Both the position numbers and the translations under genes were made by a program. DNA of 64,000 nt. Source: Aureisphaera galaxeae. Its GTDB lineage: Bacteria; Bacteroidota; Bacteroidia; Flavobacteriales; Flavobacteriaceae. Below are positions 17,476 through 27,399 of the stretch, piece by piece. How positions within the stretch are numbered: the first letter of the stretch is position 1; each line of letters starts with the position of its first letter. The notes beneath the pieces are model-generated. The model was not told where the DNA came from, ran no database searches, and saw only the letters and a program-made list of their open reading frames with translations. Location: positions 248,001-312,000 of the forward strand of contig NZ_JAQQTF010000007.1 in assembly GCF_028561275.1 (NCBI RefSeq), in the 5' to 3' direction.

Positions 17476-20202
17476 CTATTTCTGGTGTAAAATATCCGTA
17501 AATGGATGGTTGGCATCACATATTTCGAGGATGAGCTGCTCGAGTTCCTTCTTAAAGTTTTGAAGCATTTCAGGGGTAATAAGGGAATCTTTAGCGCCTC
17601 CTCGGGGTTTTTCCCGTTTGGCAAATTTTAGAAAACCACCCGCCATATTTTTAAGGGAGATCACTCCGGCTTCCAATTTTTGAATGCCCAACTCCTGTTG
17701 AATAATCAGCGCATAGGCCAATACCTGAAATGCTTTGCTGTGGCTATAATCTTCTATGATTTCTCCCCAATTTAGGATTTCCAATTCCCGTTGTTGGACC
17801 ATTCCCGTTTTGTAATCGATAATGCGAACCGTCCCATCCAGTTCGTCTATCCTATCCACTTTTCCGCCAATATAAATGGGAAAATCCAAACCCGGAACCT
17901 CAATGGCCGTCTTAAGCATATTTTCCAATTGGAGTATCTTGAGTGTATGGCCTTTGGTAAGGGAAGCGATGTCTAAATTAATGATGTTGCTCACGTACCT
18001 TTTGGCAACTTCAAAAATGATCAGGTTTTTACCCCTTTGAAAATCTCCTTCCTTAAACTCGTCCTTAAATTGAAGTCGTACCGATGCGTCAATTTTGGAT
18101 TTTGCATCTTTTAGAAGATCAATGGTGACCAATTTGCCTTCGAAAGGCGTGTAAAGAACTTCCAAGGTATTGTGAACAATGGTTCCTAACGTATTTAAGG
18201 CCACAATTTCCTCCACCTGATCCTTTTCATTAATGGATAGGATTTTCTGATAGTAGAAATCCATAGGGTTTCTTATATACTGTGTAAGTGCCGAAGGCGA
18301 GAAGTAATGCCCAGCTATAGAACCTATGGTAGCGAGTATATGATCATTCTTCGCTACGGTTTTGGGTAGCTTTTTCTCTATGGAAATCGGTGATGTGACG
18401 GCTTCGAAAGTGAAATCATGATCGGGAAGTGCTTCGATTTCCATTTGCATAAGAAACCGACTTTTTTCTCCTGAGGAAAGCCCTTGGGTAAAACTGTTGT
18501 ATAGTAAAGTAATGGATGTTGCTCTTTGAAGCAATCGATAAAAGTGGTAGGTGTAAACGGCATCTTTGTCCGTGTACAGGGGTAACCCAAACTGTTGTTT
18601 AAGATCATAAGTGATAAAGGATGCGGTCGATTTTCCAGCGGGGAGAGTCCCTTCGTTTACGGAAAGCATGATGATGTTTTCAAAATCCAACACCCTCGTT
18701 TCCAGCACTCCCATAATTTGAAGTCCGTCATAGGCATCCCCTTCAAAGTCCAGATTCATGGTGGAAAGTAGTTCACCAAAAAGACGTTCAAGGGTGGTGA
18801 TTTCTGAGAGATAGGAATGTGTTTTGAGGAGTGTTGTAATGTTACTGAAAATTTCCTGTAACTTCTGAAAACACAACTTTTCCACTGCATGAGTATCGTC
18901 TAGGGAAACCAATGTGTCCAATAATTGGTTACAGCGTTCAATAGCTATTTTAGATTGATCGCTCCAATCGTCAAATAGTGTTTTTACATGCAGCCGATCA
19001 CCTCCTAGTGATTGTATTTTGGGAATGCTTATATAGGAAATATTACCTTGGTCAATAGCGGCGACTATATGTTCCGGATTATGTATGAGATAACGACACA
19101 CTGGGTGATTCAACAAAGCTTTTATATCCTTATGGTAGTAAACCTCTGGCGATGGAGCATGCAGTTTTAGAAGCATAGAGAAAAAGGAAGCTACTGGAGT
19201 TCCTTTAAGGGGAAACCCCATGGTGACATTTACTTTGGAAATATTTTTAGGAAGGGAATACAACAAAGGAATAAGCAATGCTTCATCGGCTAGTATTACG
19301 GCTGTTTGGTCGAGCATTTCTTCTGGAAGTTGCGCTAAATACTCCCCGGTATACTTTACCTCTTCTATACTGTTTTGGGCGGCTACCATCTTCACTTGTT
19401 TCGGCGATTCATAATGTCGCGGAAATCTTGGAATGGGATGCTGTTGATAGTATTTCCACTCTGTTATATAGGACCTTAGAAAGAGCGAAGCGGTATGGCT
19501 CTTGTCTTCATAGAAGTAAGCGTCCGTATCCCACCGAACCTGTGCATTGCCAGTTTCCAGCAAAGCCTGAATAATGTGTTGTTCGGAAGTGTTTAAGGCA
19601 TTAAAACCGACAAAATAATGGGGTTTGTGTCCTTTGTGGGATACATAGTGTTCTATGTCCTCGGCTGCTTTTCGGTATACCATTCCTTGATATCCTTCTT
19701 GCCTTTCCGAAAGCAGATATGTAAGGTTCTCGTAAAAGGGAAGCAGATTGTTCCAAAAGGAAAGGTAATTCTTTATCAGTGGCGTTTCTTCCTCGGTTAC
19801 GCCCCATTTCTCTAGACTTTTAATTCCACTCAGATAAGAGAAGAAGGATGAGGGTGGAATAAGGTAGCGATCTATTTCGCTGAAGTCGTTGAGCAAGGCA
19901 TTGGCCCAACTCGTAAAAGTGGGGAAATCATCTTTGTTCTGAATCTCCTCGGTATTGAGATAGGCTTCATAGCTTTTTATGAGCAGTGTATCGTTGGATA
20001 CAATGGAAAGACCGGAGAGCTGTTCAATAAACTCTTCTATGCTTACAACCGTTGGGGAAAAGGTGATTTTTTTTAAATGCTTTCTAAGGTAATGCTTGAA
20101 GAATCCCCCTGCCCGTTTACTGGGTAATACAATGATGAGATCGGATATGCTCTCGTATTCCTTTTGTATTTCAAGGACAATTTCTTCTAGGAAGGCTCGC
20201 AT
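17476..20202 (-). CDS. AddB-like recombination nuclease (inactive helicase plus PD-(D/E)XK nuclease)
   Basis: This protein of about 908 residues starts at the ATG at 20202 (MRAFLEEIVLE); a TTG two codons upstream is less likely. The N-terminus resembles the degenerate helicase of AddB (LIIVLPSKRAGGFFKHYL). The C-terminus has a PD-(D/E)XK nuclease (GGKVDRIDELD then VRIIDYKTG). AddAB-type enzymes process double-strand breaks to load RecA. The partner AddA-like gene lies at 23014-26154, on the same strand but two genes away. The conserved Cys in the motif before the nuclease (YxxCPxxFYY in many AddB/RecB-like proteins) is Asn here (YIRNPMDFYY), so the iron-sulfur cluster is probably absent. Confidence 0.82.
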   Translation of the reverse strand: MRAFLEEIVLEIQKEYESISDLIIVLPSKRAGGFFKHYLRKHLKKITFSPTVVSIEEFIEQLSGLSIVSNDTLLIKSYEAYLNTEEIQNKDDFPTFTSWANALLNDFSEIDRYLIPPSSFFSYLSGIKSLEKWGVTEEETPLIKNYLSFWNNLLPFYENLTYLLSERQEGYQGMVYRKAAEDIEHYVSHKGHKPHYFVGFNALNTSEQHIIQALLETGNAQVRWDTDAYFYEDKSHTASLFLRSYITEWKYYQQHPIPRFPRHYESPKQVKMVAAQNSIEEVKYTGEYLAQLPEEMLDQTAVILADEALLIPLLYSLPKNISKVNVTMGFPLKGTPVASFFSMLLKLHAPSPEVYYHKDIKALLNHPVCRYLIHNPEHIVAAIDQGNISYISIPKIQSLGGDRLHVKTLFDDWSDQSKIAIERCNQLLDTLVSLDDTHAVEKLCFQKLQEIFSNITTLLKTHSYLSEITTLERLFGELLSTMNLDFEGDAYDGLQIMGVLETRVLDFENIIMLSVNEGTLPAGKSTASFITYDLKQQFGLPLYTDKDAVYTYHFYRLLQRATSITLLYNSFTQGLSSGEKSRFLMQMEIEALPDHDFTFEAVTSPISIEKKLPKTVAKNDHILATIGSIAGHYFSPSALTQYIRNPMDFYYQKILSINEKDQVEEIVALNTLGTIVHNTLEVLYTPFEGKLVTIDLLKDAKSKIDASVRLQFKDEFKEGDFQRGKNLIIFEVAKRYVSNIINLDIASLTKGHTLKILQLENMLKTAIEVPGLDFPIYIGGKVDRIDELDGTVRIIDYKTGMVQQRELEILNWGEIIEDYSHSKAFQVLAYALIIQQELGIQKLEAGVISLKNMAGGFLKFAKREKPRGGAKDSLITPEMLQNFKKELEQLILEICDANHPFTDILHQK

Positions 20203-20212
20203 ACCCAAAAAT

Positions 20213-20245
20213 AAAAAACGCCTCCCGTAAGGGAAGCGTTTTTTT
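20213..20245 (-). terminator. Rho-independent terminator after the OmpA gene
   Basis: A GC-rich hairpin (CGCCTCCC, loop GTAA, GGGAAGCG with small mismatches) is flanked by A-runs and T-runs on both sides, so it can work in either direction. It lies 18 bp after the stop of the OmpA-family gene and 11 bp before the AddB-like start. The two genes are therefore probably separate transcripts or separated by attenuation. Confidence 0.8.
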
Positions 20246-20263
20246 ATGATTTATTTGGAAAGA

Positions 20264-21667
20264 TTACTTCTTCAAAGAAATCTCTACACGTCTGTTTTGT
20301 TGTCTTCCAGCTTTAGTTTTGTTAGAAGCGATTGGACGAGACTCACCGTATCCGATAGAAGACAATCTGCTTGAATCCATACCGATAGTAGTCAAGTAAT
20401 CTCTAACAGCTGCCGCTCTAGAATCAGAAAGCTTCTGGTTGGTAGACTCTCTACCTACGCTATCTGTGTGACCTTCGATTACGAAGGAAGCGGTTGGGTA
20501 TTCTTTCATTACATCAACGATGTTTTGAAGAACAGCGTAAGACTCAGGACGGATAGTTGATCTTCCTGTGTCGAACAAGATAGTCTTAGCGTACTCAGTT
20601 AACTGGTTGATAACCTCAACAGTTACTTCTGGACATCCGTTGTTAGCAACAGTACCAGGTACATCTGGACACTGATCATCTTTGTCTAGTACACCATCGT
20701 TATCTCTGTCTTGGTAAGGACAACCGTTGTTTGCAGCAGGACCAGCTTCGTTAGGACACTGATCGTCAGCATCGGTGATTCCGTCACCATCAGCATCAGG
20801 ACATCCGTTCAAGGCAGCAATACCAGGAACAGTAGGACATGCATCCTGAGGATCGGCGATACCATCACCATCGCTATCAGGACATCCGTTGAATTCTGCT
20901 AAACCAGGAGTGTTAGGACAAGCGTCGTTTCTATCTTCGATTCCATCACCGTCACTATCAGGACATCCGTTGAACTCAGGAAGACCTGGAGTTTCTGGAC
21001 ACTCATCATCTTTATCGTAGATTCCGTCACCGTCAGTATCTTTTCCTCCGAATTTGAAAGCAACACCAGCAGAGTGCTGGAAGTGGATGATTCCGTACTC
21101 ATCTTCGAAAGCGTGCTTGTACGTACTCTGGAAGCTAAGTGCTACATTTTCAGTAACCCAGAAACGAACGTTTGCAAGGGCGTTAGCAGTACCGAATCCG
21201 ATATCATCTACCCAAGTATAACCACCACCAATACCGATGGAAGGATCGAACCATCCACCAGGACCGTTAATAAGATCTCTGAAGCTATACTTAATTTCAC
21301 CGTCTGCAGAGTAGTAGTTTAGGTCGTCAACCTCTAGATCTCCGAGCTTGTCGATTCTGTTCACAGCACCCGCTGCAGTGAAGGTGAAGCCGTTACCGAT
21401 ATATCTTCCCACAGAAATTCTGGATACAGAAGGTAGAATGTTCCAGTGGTCATTTTGGTTGAAGTATTCGTCAAAAAGGTCACCCTTTACTTCAAGAGCG
21501 CCTGCCAACGCTGGCAACCTACCGTTATCGGTAATCCCCACAGGGTATACATCCACGGCGTTTACACCAACTTCAATAGCCCAAGGGTTGTTTTGGTCTT
21601 GCGCGCTAACTACCCCTATGGCAAAAATAAAGAGGGCAGCGGCTAAAATACTGTTAAGATGTTTCAT
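20264..21667 (-). CDS. OmpA-family outer-membrane protein with thrombospondin type 3 repeats
   Basis: This 467-residue protein has a signal peptide ([20 protein letters not shown], then SAQ), then an eight-strand-type beta-barrel (about 25-205). Five or six calcium-binding thrombospondin type 3 repeats ([19 protein letters not shown] type) cover about 212-345. A C-terminal OmpA peptidoglycan-binding domain (about 355-467) has IEGHTDSVG and [10 protein letters not shown]. It links the outer membrane to the cell wall and is typically one of the most abundant Flavobacteriaceae outer-membrane proteins. Two tandem promoters upstream and a strong terminator downstream fit high, independent expression. 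Confidence 0.93.
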   Translation of the reverse strand: MKHLNSILAAALFIFAIGVVSAQDQNNPWAIEVGVNAVDVYPVGITDNGRLPALAGALEVKGDLFDEYFNQNDHWNILPSVSRISVGRYIGNGFTFTAAGAVNRIDKLGDLEVDDLNYYSADGEIKYSFRDLINGPGGWFDPSIGIGGGYTWVDDIGFGTANALANVRFWVTENVALSFQSTYKHAFEDEYGIIHFQHSAGVAFKFGGKDTDGDGIYDKDDECPETPGLPEFNGCPDSDGDGIEDRNDACPNTPGLAEFNGCPDSDGDGIADPQDACPTVPGIAALNGCPDADGDGITDADDQCPNEAGPAANNGCPYQDRDNDGVLDKDDQCPDVPGTVANNGCPEVTVEVINQLTEYAKTILFDTGRSTIRPESYAVLQNIVDVMKEYPTASFVIEGHTDSVGRESTNQKLSDSRAAAVRDYLTTIGMDSSRLSSIGYGESRPIASNKTKAGRQQNRRVEISLKK

Positions 21668-21700
21668 ATTCGATTGTTTAATTTTTAAGTGTTAATAGAG

Positions 21701-21730
21701 CAAAAGTAAGTTGTTAAAGTTTATTAACAA
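21701..21730 (-). promoter_or_regulatory. Promoter P1 of the OmpA gene
   Basis: On the minus strand TTG (21728-21730) is followed after 19 bp by TACTTTTG (21701-21708). This matches the Bacteroidota consensus TTG-N19-TAnnTTTG exactly in sequence and spacing. The ATG is 33 bp further on. Confidence 0.8.
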
Positions 21731-21733
21731 AAG

Positions 21734-21762
21734 CAAATCTATTAAATTTTTTGTAAATACAA
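21734..21762 (-). promoter_or_regulatory. Promoter P2 of the OmpA gene
   Basis: A second match on the minus strand: TTG at 21760-21762, 18-bp spacer, TAGATTTG at 21734-21741. It lies immediately upstream of P1, giving tandem promoters, as expected for a major outer-membrane protein gene. Confidence 0.65.
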
Positions 21763-21798
21763 AGGTCTTACGGCTTAAATGCAACCTAAGGGAAAATA

Positions 21799-22989
21799 TT
21801 ACAATCCCAGTTTTTGCTTCACTTTAATGAAAGCCGCTATGGCCTTGTCCAAATGCTCTTTTGTATGGGCGGCAGAAAGCTGTACCCGAATCCTTGCTTT
21901 TCCCTTAGGCACCACGGGATAAAAGAAACCGATAACATAGATTCCCTCCTCCAATAACATATCTGCCATAGTTTGAGAGAGTTTCGCGTCGTAAAGCATC
22001 ACTGGGACGATGGCAGAATCACCGTCAATGATGTCGAATCCAGCATCTTTCATTCCTTTTTTAAAGTAAGCCGTGTTCTCCTCCAACGTATCCCTTAATT
22101 CGGTATCGTTAGACAGCATATCGAATACCTTTATGGAAGCTCCAACAATGGCTGGAGCCAAGGAATTAGAAAATAAATAAGGACGGGATCGTTGGCGCAA
22201 GATCTCTATAATCTCCTTTTTACCGGTGGTATAACCTCCCATAGCACCTCCCAATGCTTTCCCTAGGGTTCCTGTAATGATGTCAATTCTATCCATTACA
22301 CCTTTTTCCTCAAGGGTTCCACGACCGGTTTCCCCAATAAACCCAGCAGCATGGCATTCGTCGATCATGACCAAGGCATCATACTTATCGGCCAAATCAC
22401 ATATTTTATCTAAAGGAGCTACGAGACCATCCATGGAGAAGACCCCATCGGTAACGACAATTTTATGACGTGCCCCATTTTCATTGGCAGCGATCAATTG
22501 CTTTTCCAGATCTTCCATATCATTATTTGCATAGCGGTAGCGCGCTGCTTTACACAAACGCACCCCATCGATGATAGAAGCATGGTTCAAGGAATCGGAA
22601 ATGATCGCATCTTCGGCCGTGAGAAGTGGTTCGAAAACCCCTCCATTGGCATCGAAGGCGGCGGCATAGAGAATGGTATCTTCTGTTTGATAGTAGTCGG
22701 CAATTTTTTGCTCCAACTCTTTGTGGATATCTTGGGTGCCACAAATGAAACGTACAGAAGACATACCAAAACCATGAGTGTCCATGGCATCCTTAGCGGC
22801 TTGAATCACTTCCTTGTTAGAAGAAAGCCCCAAATAGTTGTTGGCACAAAAGTTAATGACTTCCTCACCAGTCGAAATCTTGATAACGGCATCTTGTGGA
22901 GAAGTGATGATACGCTCTTTTTTGTAGAGCCCAGCATCTTTTATTTCCTGTAACTCTTTCTGTAAATGGTCTTTTATCTTTCCGTACAT
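21799..22989 (-). CDS. kbl: Glycine C-acetyltransferase (2-amino-3-ketobutyrate CoA ligase)
   Basis: This 396-residue, full-length fold-type I PLP enzyme of the alpha-oxoamine synthase family converts 2-amino-3-ketobutyrate plus CoA to glycine plus acetyl-CoA in threonine breakdown. Visible motifs are the substrate loop [10 protein letters not shown], the Asp motif [11 protein letters not shown] and the PLP lysine in [13 protein letters not shown] near residue 243. The start is 24 bp after the stop of the AddA-like gene. A TAACTTTG box (23009-23016) covering that stop suggests an extra promoter. The threonine dehydrogenase partner is not adjacent. Confidence 0.92.
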   Translation of the reverse strand: MYGKIKDHLQKELQEIKDAGLYKKERIITSPQDAVIKISTGEEVINFCANNYLGLSSNKEVIQAAKDAMDTHGFGMSSVRFICGTQDIHKELEQKIADYYQTEDTILYAAAFDANGGVFEPLLTAEDAIISDSLNHASIIDGVRLCKAARYRYANNDMEDLEKQLIAANENGARHKIVVTDGVFSMDGLVAPLDKICDLADKYDALVMIDECHAAGFIGETGRGTLEEKGVMDRIDIITGTLGKALGGAMGGYTTGKKEIIEILRQRSRPYLFSNSLAPAIVGASIKVFDMLSNDTELRDTLEENTAYFKKGMKDAGFDIIDGDSAIVPVMLYDAKLSQTMADMLLEEGIYVIGFFYPVVPKGKARIRVQLSAAHTKEHLDKAIAAFIKVKQKLGL

Positions 22990-23013
22990 TTTTTTGGATT
23001 TTGGGCCTCAAAG

Positions 23014-26000
23014 TTAGGCTTTATTTATCATTATTCCATCGGTATTGCAATAAACCAATAGCTTTTCCCGAACCGAAAATCCCATGGCTTCCAAGGCATC
23101 GGCATAGTCGTAAATTTGTTCTACATATTTGGGGTTATGGGCCCCTGTTTTATAATCGATCACCGTGGCAGTTTCATCGCTATGGATCACCACTCGATCT
23201 GGGCGGATCATTTTTGTAGGAGTAGCGATATCCCGTTCATTATATACTAGGTATGGATTTTCAAAGAAGGGTTTTAGCTCTGGATGATGAACAACATTTT
23301 TTACCATCTTCTTAAGTTCAAGCATGGTATTTTCCTCTTCAGGAACAGAAGCTTCCAATTCACCCAAGATAGTTTCCAGATCGGCCAGCGTATTAATTTT
23401 TGCCATGGTATCGTGAAACAGGTTCCCCAATCCAATTGCGATGGCTTGATCTTCTGTGTCGTACACAGACGAAGTAACAATGTTAAGGTTATGTGATTCT
23501 GGATTGGAGGTAGTATAGGGAACGGAAACGGGAACATGTTTGGTACCCTTTTCGGAAGCATCAGGCGCTGTTTGTTTTCCGAATTGATAGACGTTGGTGC
23601 TATCTACCCAAAGGCCTAAAGCGTTTAGATAAGCAATTAATATCTGATTGTAGGATGTAGGAGGCTGTTTTATGGTTTCCTTTTTGGCAAACACATAAAG
23701 TTCTTTCTTGGGCCGGGTTAGTGCAACGTATAATAAATTGATATTATCCAGTTCCAAGGTCTCCCTTCTTTGTTGCACCATAGCAGCCCCCAATGGACTG
23801 GAGTCTTCGAGCTCCTTTTTGTAATCGATGAGCAAATGATCGAATCCATGTGCTGCCCAAGGGAACCATGATTTGGGTTCAATTTCAGTATATAGGTTTA
23901 CATCGGCATAGGGAAAAATAACAACGGGAAATTCCAATCCTTTGGATTTGTGAATGGTCATCAGCCGAACCGCATCTGCTTCACTATTGGAAGTAATACT
24001 GGCTTTTTCTTTTTCAGTTTCCCAATATTCCAAGAATTCAATTTTACCCACTCCGGGGCGTTGCGAGAACCGAAACACCAAATCCATAAAACTGTGGGCA
24101 AAGGCATCCATTTTAGAAGATAATCGTAGTGAAGCAATGCAATATTCAAAACATTCGTACAAGGGCAACTGATTCGCAACCTCGAAACTAAACTGAATAT
24201 CGAATTGCAAAAGCATATCGGATAGGTGCGACATGGGTGCTCCTAGGAATTCCGAATAGAAGGCATGCATTTCTTGCGAAATTTCAAAATGATCGTATAG
24301 GAACTCCAATACGTTAATCTTCACCTCTTCATTATGGGGCTCCATGGCCAATTGTAGCAAATGGATTAAATGAACCACAACTTCAGAATTCTTAAGTAGG
24401 AGGGTTTCTTCAGAAACAATAGAAATAGAAGGGTCTGTTTCCAGTAGATATTCACTAATAATCACCCCATCCTTTTTACGGCGGGTAAGGATGCAAATAT
24501 CCTTTGGGTTATAACCCCGCTCCAATAAGTCCTTAAGGGCTTCGTACACTTTCCGAGGATATAGCTCATGTTCTTCTTCCTTGTTTTGGGCTTCGATGAA
24601 CCCAACTTGAATATAGCCACCCGTTTTATTGGTATGTTTTTGCTGGCTTCCTGTTTCATACATGTCCGAGTGGAATGCATTGCCGAAATGTTGGGAGGCG
24701 AATTGAAAAAACCCATTGTTGAAATCAATAATTTCTTGATTACTCCTATAATTGGTTTCCAGTTGGACCAATTCCTTATGTTCTATGGAAAATGGATTTA
24801 CCTCTTGAGAAAGGTTCATGAACTGTTCGGGGAGTCCGCCACGCCAACGATAGATAGATTGTTTAGCATCGCCCACCAATAAAAGACTTCCCATTTCATC
24901 ATTCAGTGTTGTTTGAGAGAGGGCGTTGTCTATAAGTGGAATAAGATTTTCCCATTGTAGTTTTGAGGTGTCCTGAAATTCATCGATAAAAAAATGCCGG
25001 TATCGATCCCCTAGTCGCTCATAGATGAAGGGAGCAGGCTGGTCTTTGATTTCAGAAAAAATAAGGGAATTGAATTCGCTAATAGGAAGTATGTTCTCGT
25101 CTTCCTTAATCTGTTCTATTTCTTGGTATACCCCGTTCAGCGCTGCTAGGGGCACAAGGTTTTTAAGGATGTTTTTATAAAGCTTAATTTGATGCACCTT
25201 GGTTTTGCAAGCTCTATAGGTGTCTAAAAAGCTGGGAGTGAGTGCATCGATGTCTTCTCGTATTCCTTCTGGGGTTTGTGCTTTGTACAGTTTGCTGCCA
25301 CCTACTTCCAAGTATTCTTCTAGCTTATTCTTATAGACGTCATAATCACCATTTTGTAGTTTTCTGAAGTGATTGGGGAAGGTGCCTCTTTGAAAAACAT
25401 CTTCAGGAATCCCTTTTTCACTTAATTGTTGAAAAAGCTGGGTAGCCGTTTCAGTAATCTCTTTTTCAAAAACCTTGGTTTCTTTTTGAAGGTGTTGTTG
25501 AAGGTTTCTGAAATCGGCAATAGATTTTTCCCGCAAGGATTGCAAATGCCACAGGTCATTTTCACTTGCCAATAGTGAAGCTGTCTTTTTCAGATCGAAG
25601 GAGATGTCCCAGGATTTGTCCTCATCGGTTTTCCGAAGGGCAAATTCCAGCAGCAACTCGGTAATCTCCTCATCCGTTCCTGCTTTTTCGATGAATTGGT
25701 CTACTGCTTTTGATAGGATTTCATCCGTATCCAATGAGACCTCAAAATTGGAAGCCAATTTAAGGTCATGGGCAAACGTGCGGATGAGCCGATGGTTAAA
25801 ACTATCTATGGTCTCTATGCTGAATTGGGCATAGTGATGTAAGAGGTGCTTTAGTATTTTCCGGGAACGGTCACGGATTTTTTCTTCATCTAAGTTCGTT
25901 TCTTCTAAAAGCAAAGCATGCATTCCCTTAAATTCTTTGGGAACCTCATCCTTTGAGAGTGCGGACAGGGTAGCGACAATACGTTCTTTCATTTCGGCCA

Positions 26001-26154
26001 CCGCTTTGTTGGTAAAGGTAATTCCCAGCAAATGTTTGTAGTATCCGTTTTGTGGATGCAACAGGATTTGTACAAGGTATGCTTTTACCAATGCAAAGGT
26101 TTTTCCGCTTCCGGCTGATGCATTGTATACCTTAAAAGACGCTGATGAATTCAA
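23014..26154 (-). CDS. AddA-like UvrD-family helicase-nuclease
   Basis: This 1046-residue protein has Walker A ASAGSGKTFALV at residues 13-24, motif II DEFQDTSKLQW, motif III VGDAKQSIYRWRGG, motif VI YVALTRPKKELYVF and a C-terminal PD-(D/E)XK nuclease (MIRPDRVVI, TVIDYKTGAH). It is predicted to unwind and resect double-strand breaks with the AddB-like protein at 17476-20202. The start is TTG. A stop (TAG) lies 11 codons upstream in frame, there is no ATG between, and the first internal ATG lies beyond Walker A. A TATCTTTA box about 20 bp upstream fits a promoter pointing this way. Confidence 0.88.
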   Translation of the reverse strand: MNSSASFKVYNASAGSGKTFALVKAYLVQILLHPQNGYYKHLLGITFTNKAVAEMKERIVATLSALSKDEVPKEFKGMHALLLEETNLDEEKIRDRSRKILKHLLHHYAQFSIETIDSFNHRLIRTFAHDLKLASNFEVSLDTDEILSKAVDQFIEKAGTDEEITELLLEFALRKTDEDKSWDISFDLKKTASLLASENDLWHLQSLREKSIADFRNLQQHLQKETKVFEKEITETATQLFQQLSEKGIPEDVFQRGTFPNHFRKLQNGDYDVYKNKLEEYLEVGGSKLYKAQTPEGIREDIDALTPSFLDTYRACKTKVHQIKLYKNILKNLVPLAALNGVYQEIEQIKEDENILPISEFNSLIFSEIKDQPAPFIYERLGDRYRHFFIDEFQDTSKLQWENLIPLIDNALSQTTLNDEMGSLLLVGDAKQSIYRWRGGLPEQFMNLSQEVNPFSIEHKELVQLETNYRSNQEIIDFNNGFFQFASQHFGNAFHSDMYETGSQQKHTNKTGGYIQVGFIEAQNKEEEHELYPRKVYEALKDLLERGYNPKDICILTRRKKDGVIISEYLLETDPSISIVSEETLLLKNSEVVVHLIHLLQLAMEPHNEEVKINVLEFLYDHFEISQEMHAFYSEFLGAPMSHLSDMLLQFDIQFSFEVANQLPLYECFEYCIASLRLSSKMDAFAHSFMDLVFRFSQRPGVGKIEFLEYWETEKEKASITSNSEADAVRLMTIHKSKGLEFPVVIFPYADVNLYTEIEPKSWFPWAAHGFDHLLIDYKKELEDSSPLGAAMVQQRRETLELDNINLLYVALTRPKKELYVFAKKETIKQPPTSYNQILIAYLNALGLWVDSTNVYQFGKQTAPDASEKGTKHVPVSVPYTTSNPESHNLNIVTSSVYDTEDQAIAIGLGNLFHDTMAKINTLADLETILGELEASVPEEENTMLELKKMVKNVVHHPELKPFFENPYLVYNERDIATPTKMIRPDRVVIHSDETATVIDYKTGAHNPKYVEQIYDYADALEAMGFSVREKLLVYCNTDGIMINKA

Positions 26155-26250
26155 TAAAATGGTATTGCTCGCATAAAGATACTATTAAGATTCTCTATGC
26201 GGGTATAAAAACTTACAAATTCCATAACACGAGAAACCGTTAAATATGTG

Positions 26251-26258
26251 TAATTTTG
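26251..26258 (+). promoter_or_regulatory. -7 element of the superoxide dismutase gene
   Basis: TAATTTTG fits TAnnTTTG and lies 34 bp before the chosen ATG. No good TTG sits at the expected distance upstream. It argues against a longer coding region starting at 26260. Confidence 0.5.
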
Positions 26259-26292
26259 AGTGAAAATTAATAGTAACCAAAAAAGTAACACT

Positions 26293-26901
26293 ATGTCATT
26301 CGAATTACCTGCATTACCTTATGCACACGATGCGTTAGAACCCCATATAGATGCCCGGACCATGGAGATTCATCACGGAAAGCACCATGCCGGATACACC
26401 AGTAAACTAAACGCTGCGATCGAAGGAACCGATCTAGCCGGAAAGAGCATTGAATCCATTTTGTCTGGATTGGATATGAACAATAAAGGCGTTCGCAACA
26501 ATGGCGGCGGGTATTACAACCACTGTCTGTTTTGGGAAGTAATGTCCCCCAATGGTGGAGGAGAGCCTTCTGGCGAATTGGCCGATGCCATTAACGATGC
26601 TTTTGGAAGTTTCGATGCGTTTAAAGAAGCGTTCTCCAATGCTGCCAAAACCCAATTCGGATCTGGATGGGCTTGGTTGTGCGTTCATAAAGGAGGAAAA
26701 GTGGAAGTATGTGGAACTCCAAACCAAGACAATCCGTTAATGCCTGGAGTAGCCTGTGGAGGAACGCCGATTTTAGGATTGGATGTTTGGGAGCACGCCT
26801 ACTACCTCAACTACCAGAACCGTCGTCCTGATTATGTAAGTGCATTTTTCAATGTAATTAACTGGGATAATGTTGCCGAAAGATATGCGGCCAACAAATA
26901 A
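26293..26901 (+). CDS. Fe/Mn superoxide dismutase
   Basis: This 202-residue protein converts superoxide to hydrogen peroxide and oxygen. Its N-terminal helical domain has HHGKHHAGY. The C-terminal domain has GSGWAWLCV and the metal-ligand motif [11 protein letters not shown] (Asp and His ligands). The first two ligands are expected at the His near residue 27 and in the YYNHCLFW segment. No signal peptide is seen, so it acts in the cytoplasm. The ATG at 26293 gives the usual start ([16 protein letters not shown]). Whether it uses Fe or Mn cannot be read safely from the sequence. A terminator follows. Confidence 0.95.
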   Translation: MSFELPALPYAHDALEPHIDARTMEIHHGKHHAGYTSKLNAAIEGTDLAGKSIESILSGLDMNNKGVRNNGGGYYNHCLFWEVMSPNGGGEPSGELADAINDAFGSFDAFKEAFSNAAKTQFGSGWAWLCVHKGGKVEVCGTPNQDNPLMPGVACGGTPILGLDVWEHAYYLNYQNRRPDYVSAFFNVINWDNVAERYAANK

Positions 26902-26923
26902 GAAAGATCTTATAACATTTAAG

Positions 26924-26952
26924 AAGCCCTGTTCGAGAGAATAGGGTTTTTT
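26924..26952 (+). terminator. Terminator of the superoxide dismutase gene
   Basis: The hairpin AAGCCCTGTTC-GAGA-GAATAGGGTTT is followed by a T-run, 22 bp after the stop. Confidence 0.75.
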
Positions 26953-26965
26953 ATTTGGAGTAAAT

Positions 26966-27378
26966 TGAAACGGCTCGCTTTCTTTTTTATGCCTTGCAGC
27001 ATATAAAAAAGAAATGCTTCGCCACCTTATCGCAATGGAGTTTTGTGAAGCAAAACCGAAGGTCCTGAGGACCTTTGATGGAGATACCCGCGGCAGCGGC
27101 AACAAGGGGTAGGCAGGTGGGCAGACGAGGTCGGGATGATGTGAAACGGCTCGCTTTCTTTTTTATGCCTTGTAGCATATAAAGAAGAAATGCTTCGCCA
27201 CCTTATCGCAATGGAGTTTTGTGAAGCAAAACCGAAGGTCCTGAGGACCTTTGATGGAGATACCCGCGGCAGCGGTAATAAGGGGTAGGCAGGTGGGTAG
27301 ACGAGGTCGGGATGATGTGAAACGGCTCGCTTTCTTTTTTATGCCTTGTAGCATATAAAAAAGAAATGCTTCGCCACC
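26966..27378. repeat. 176-bp tandem repeat, 2.3 copies
   Basis: Units start at 26966, 27142 and 27318 (each TGAAACGGCTCGCTTTC), exactly 176 bp apart. The first two are complete and the third breaks off near 27378 after GCTTCGCCACC. Each complete unit contains a long A/T-rich hairpin (in unit 1 about 26979-27013, arms TTTCTTTTTTATGC and GCATATAAAAAAGAAA) and a short palindrome GGTCC-TGA-GGACC (27061-27073 and 27237-27249). The copies differ at a few bases. Frames of 63 and 94 codons inside follow the repeat and are probably not genes. It looks like a non-coding interspersed element of this lineage that has duplicated in tandem. Confidence 0.85.
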
Positions 27379-27399
27379 CCTTAAAAGATTTAATCCAAT

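Noticed and set aside
20660-21040. DNA-level repeat in the OmpA gene as a separate repeat element
   Set aside because: It reflects the thrombospondin type 3 protein repeats (DxDGDG), not a mobile or non-coding repeat.
22465-22953. 162-codon frame on the plus strand inside kbl
   Set aside because: It is a shadow of the glycine C-acetyltransferase gene.
26966-27378. Tandem repeat as a CRISPR array
   Set aside because: The unit is 176 bp without unique spacers, and no cas gene is near.
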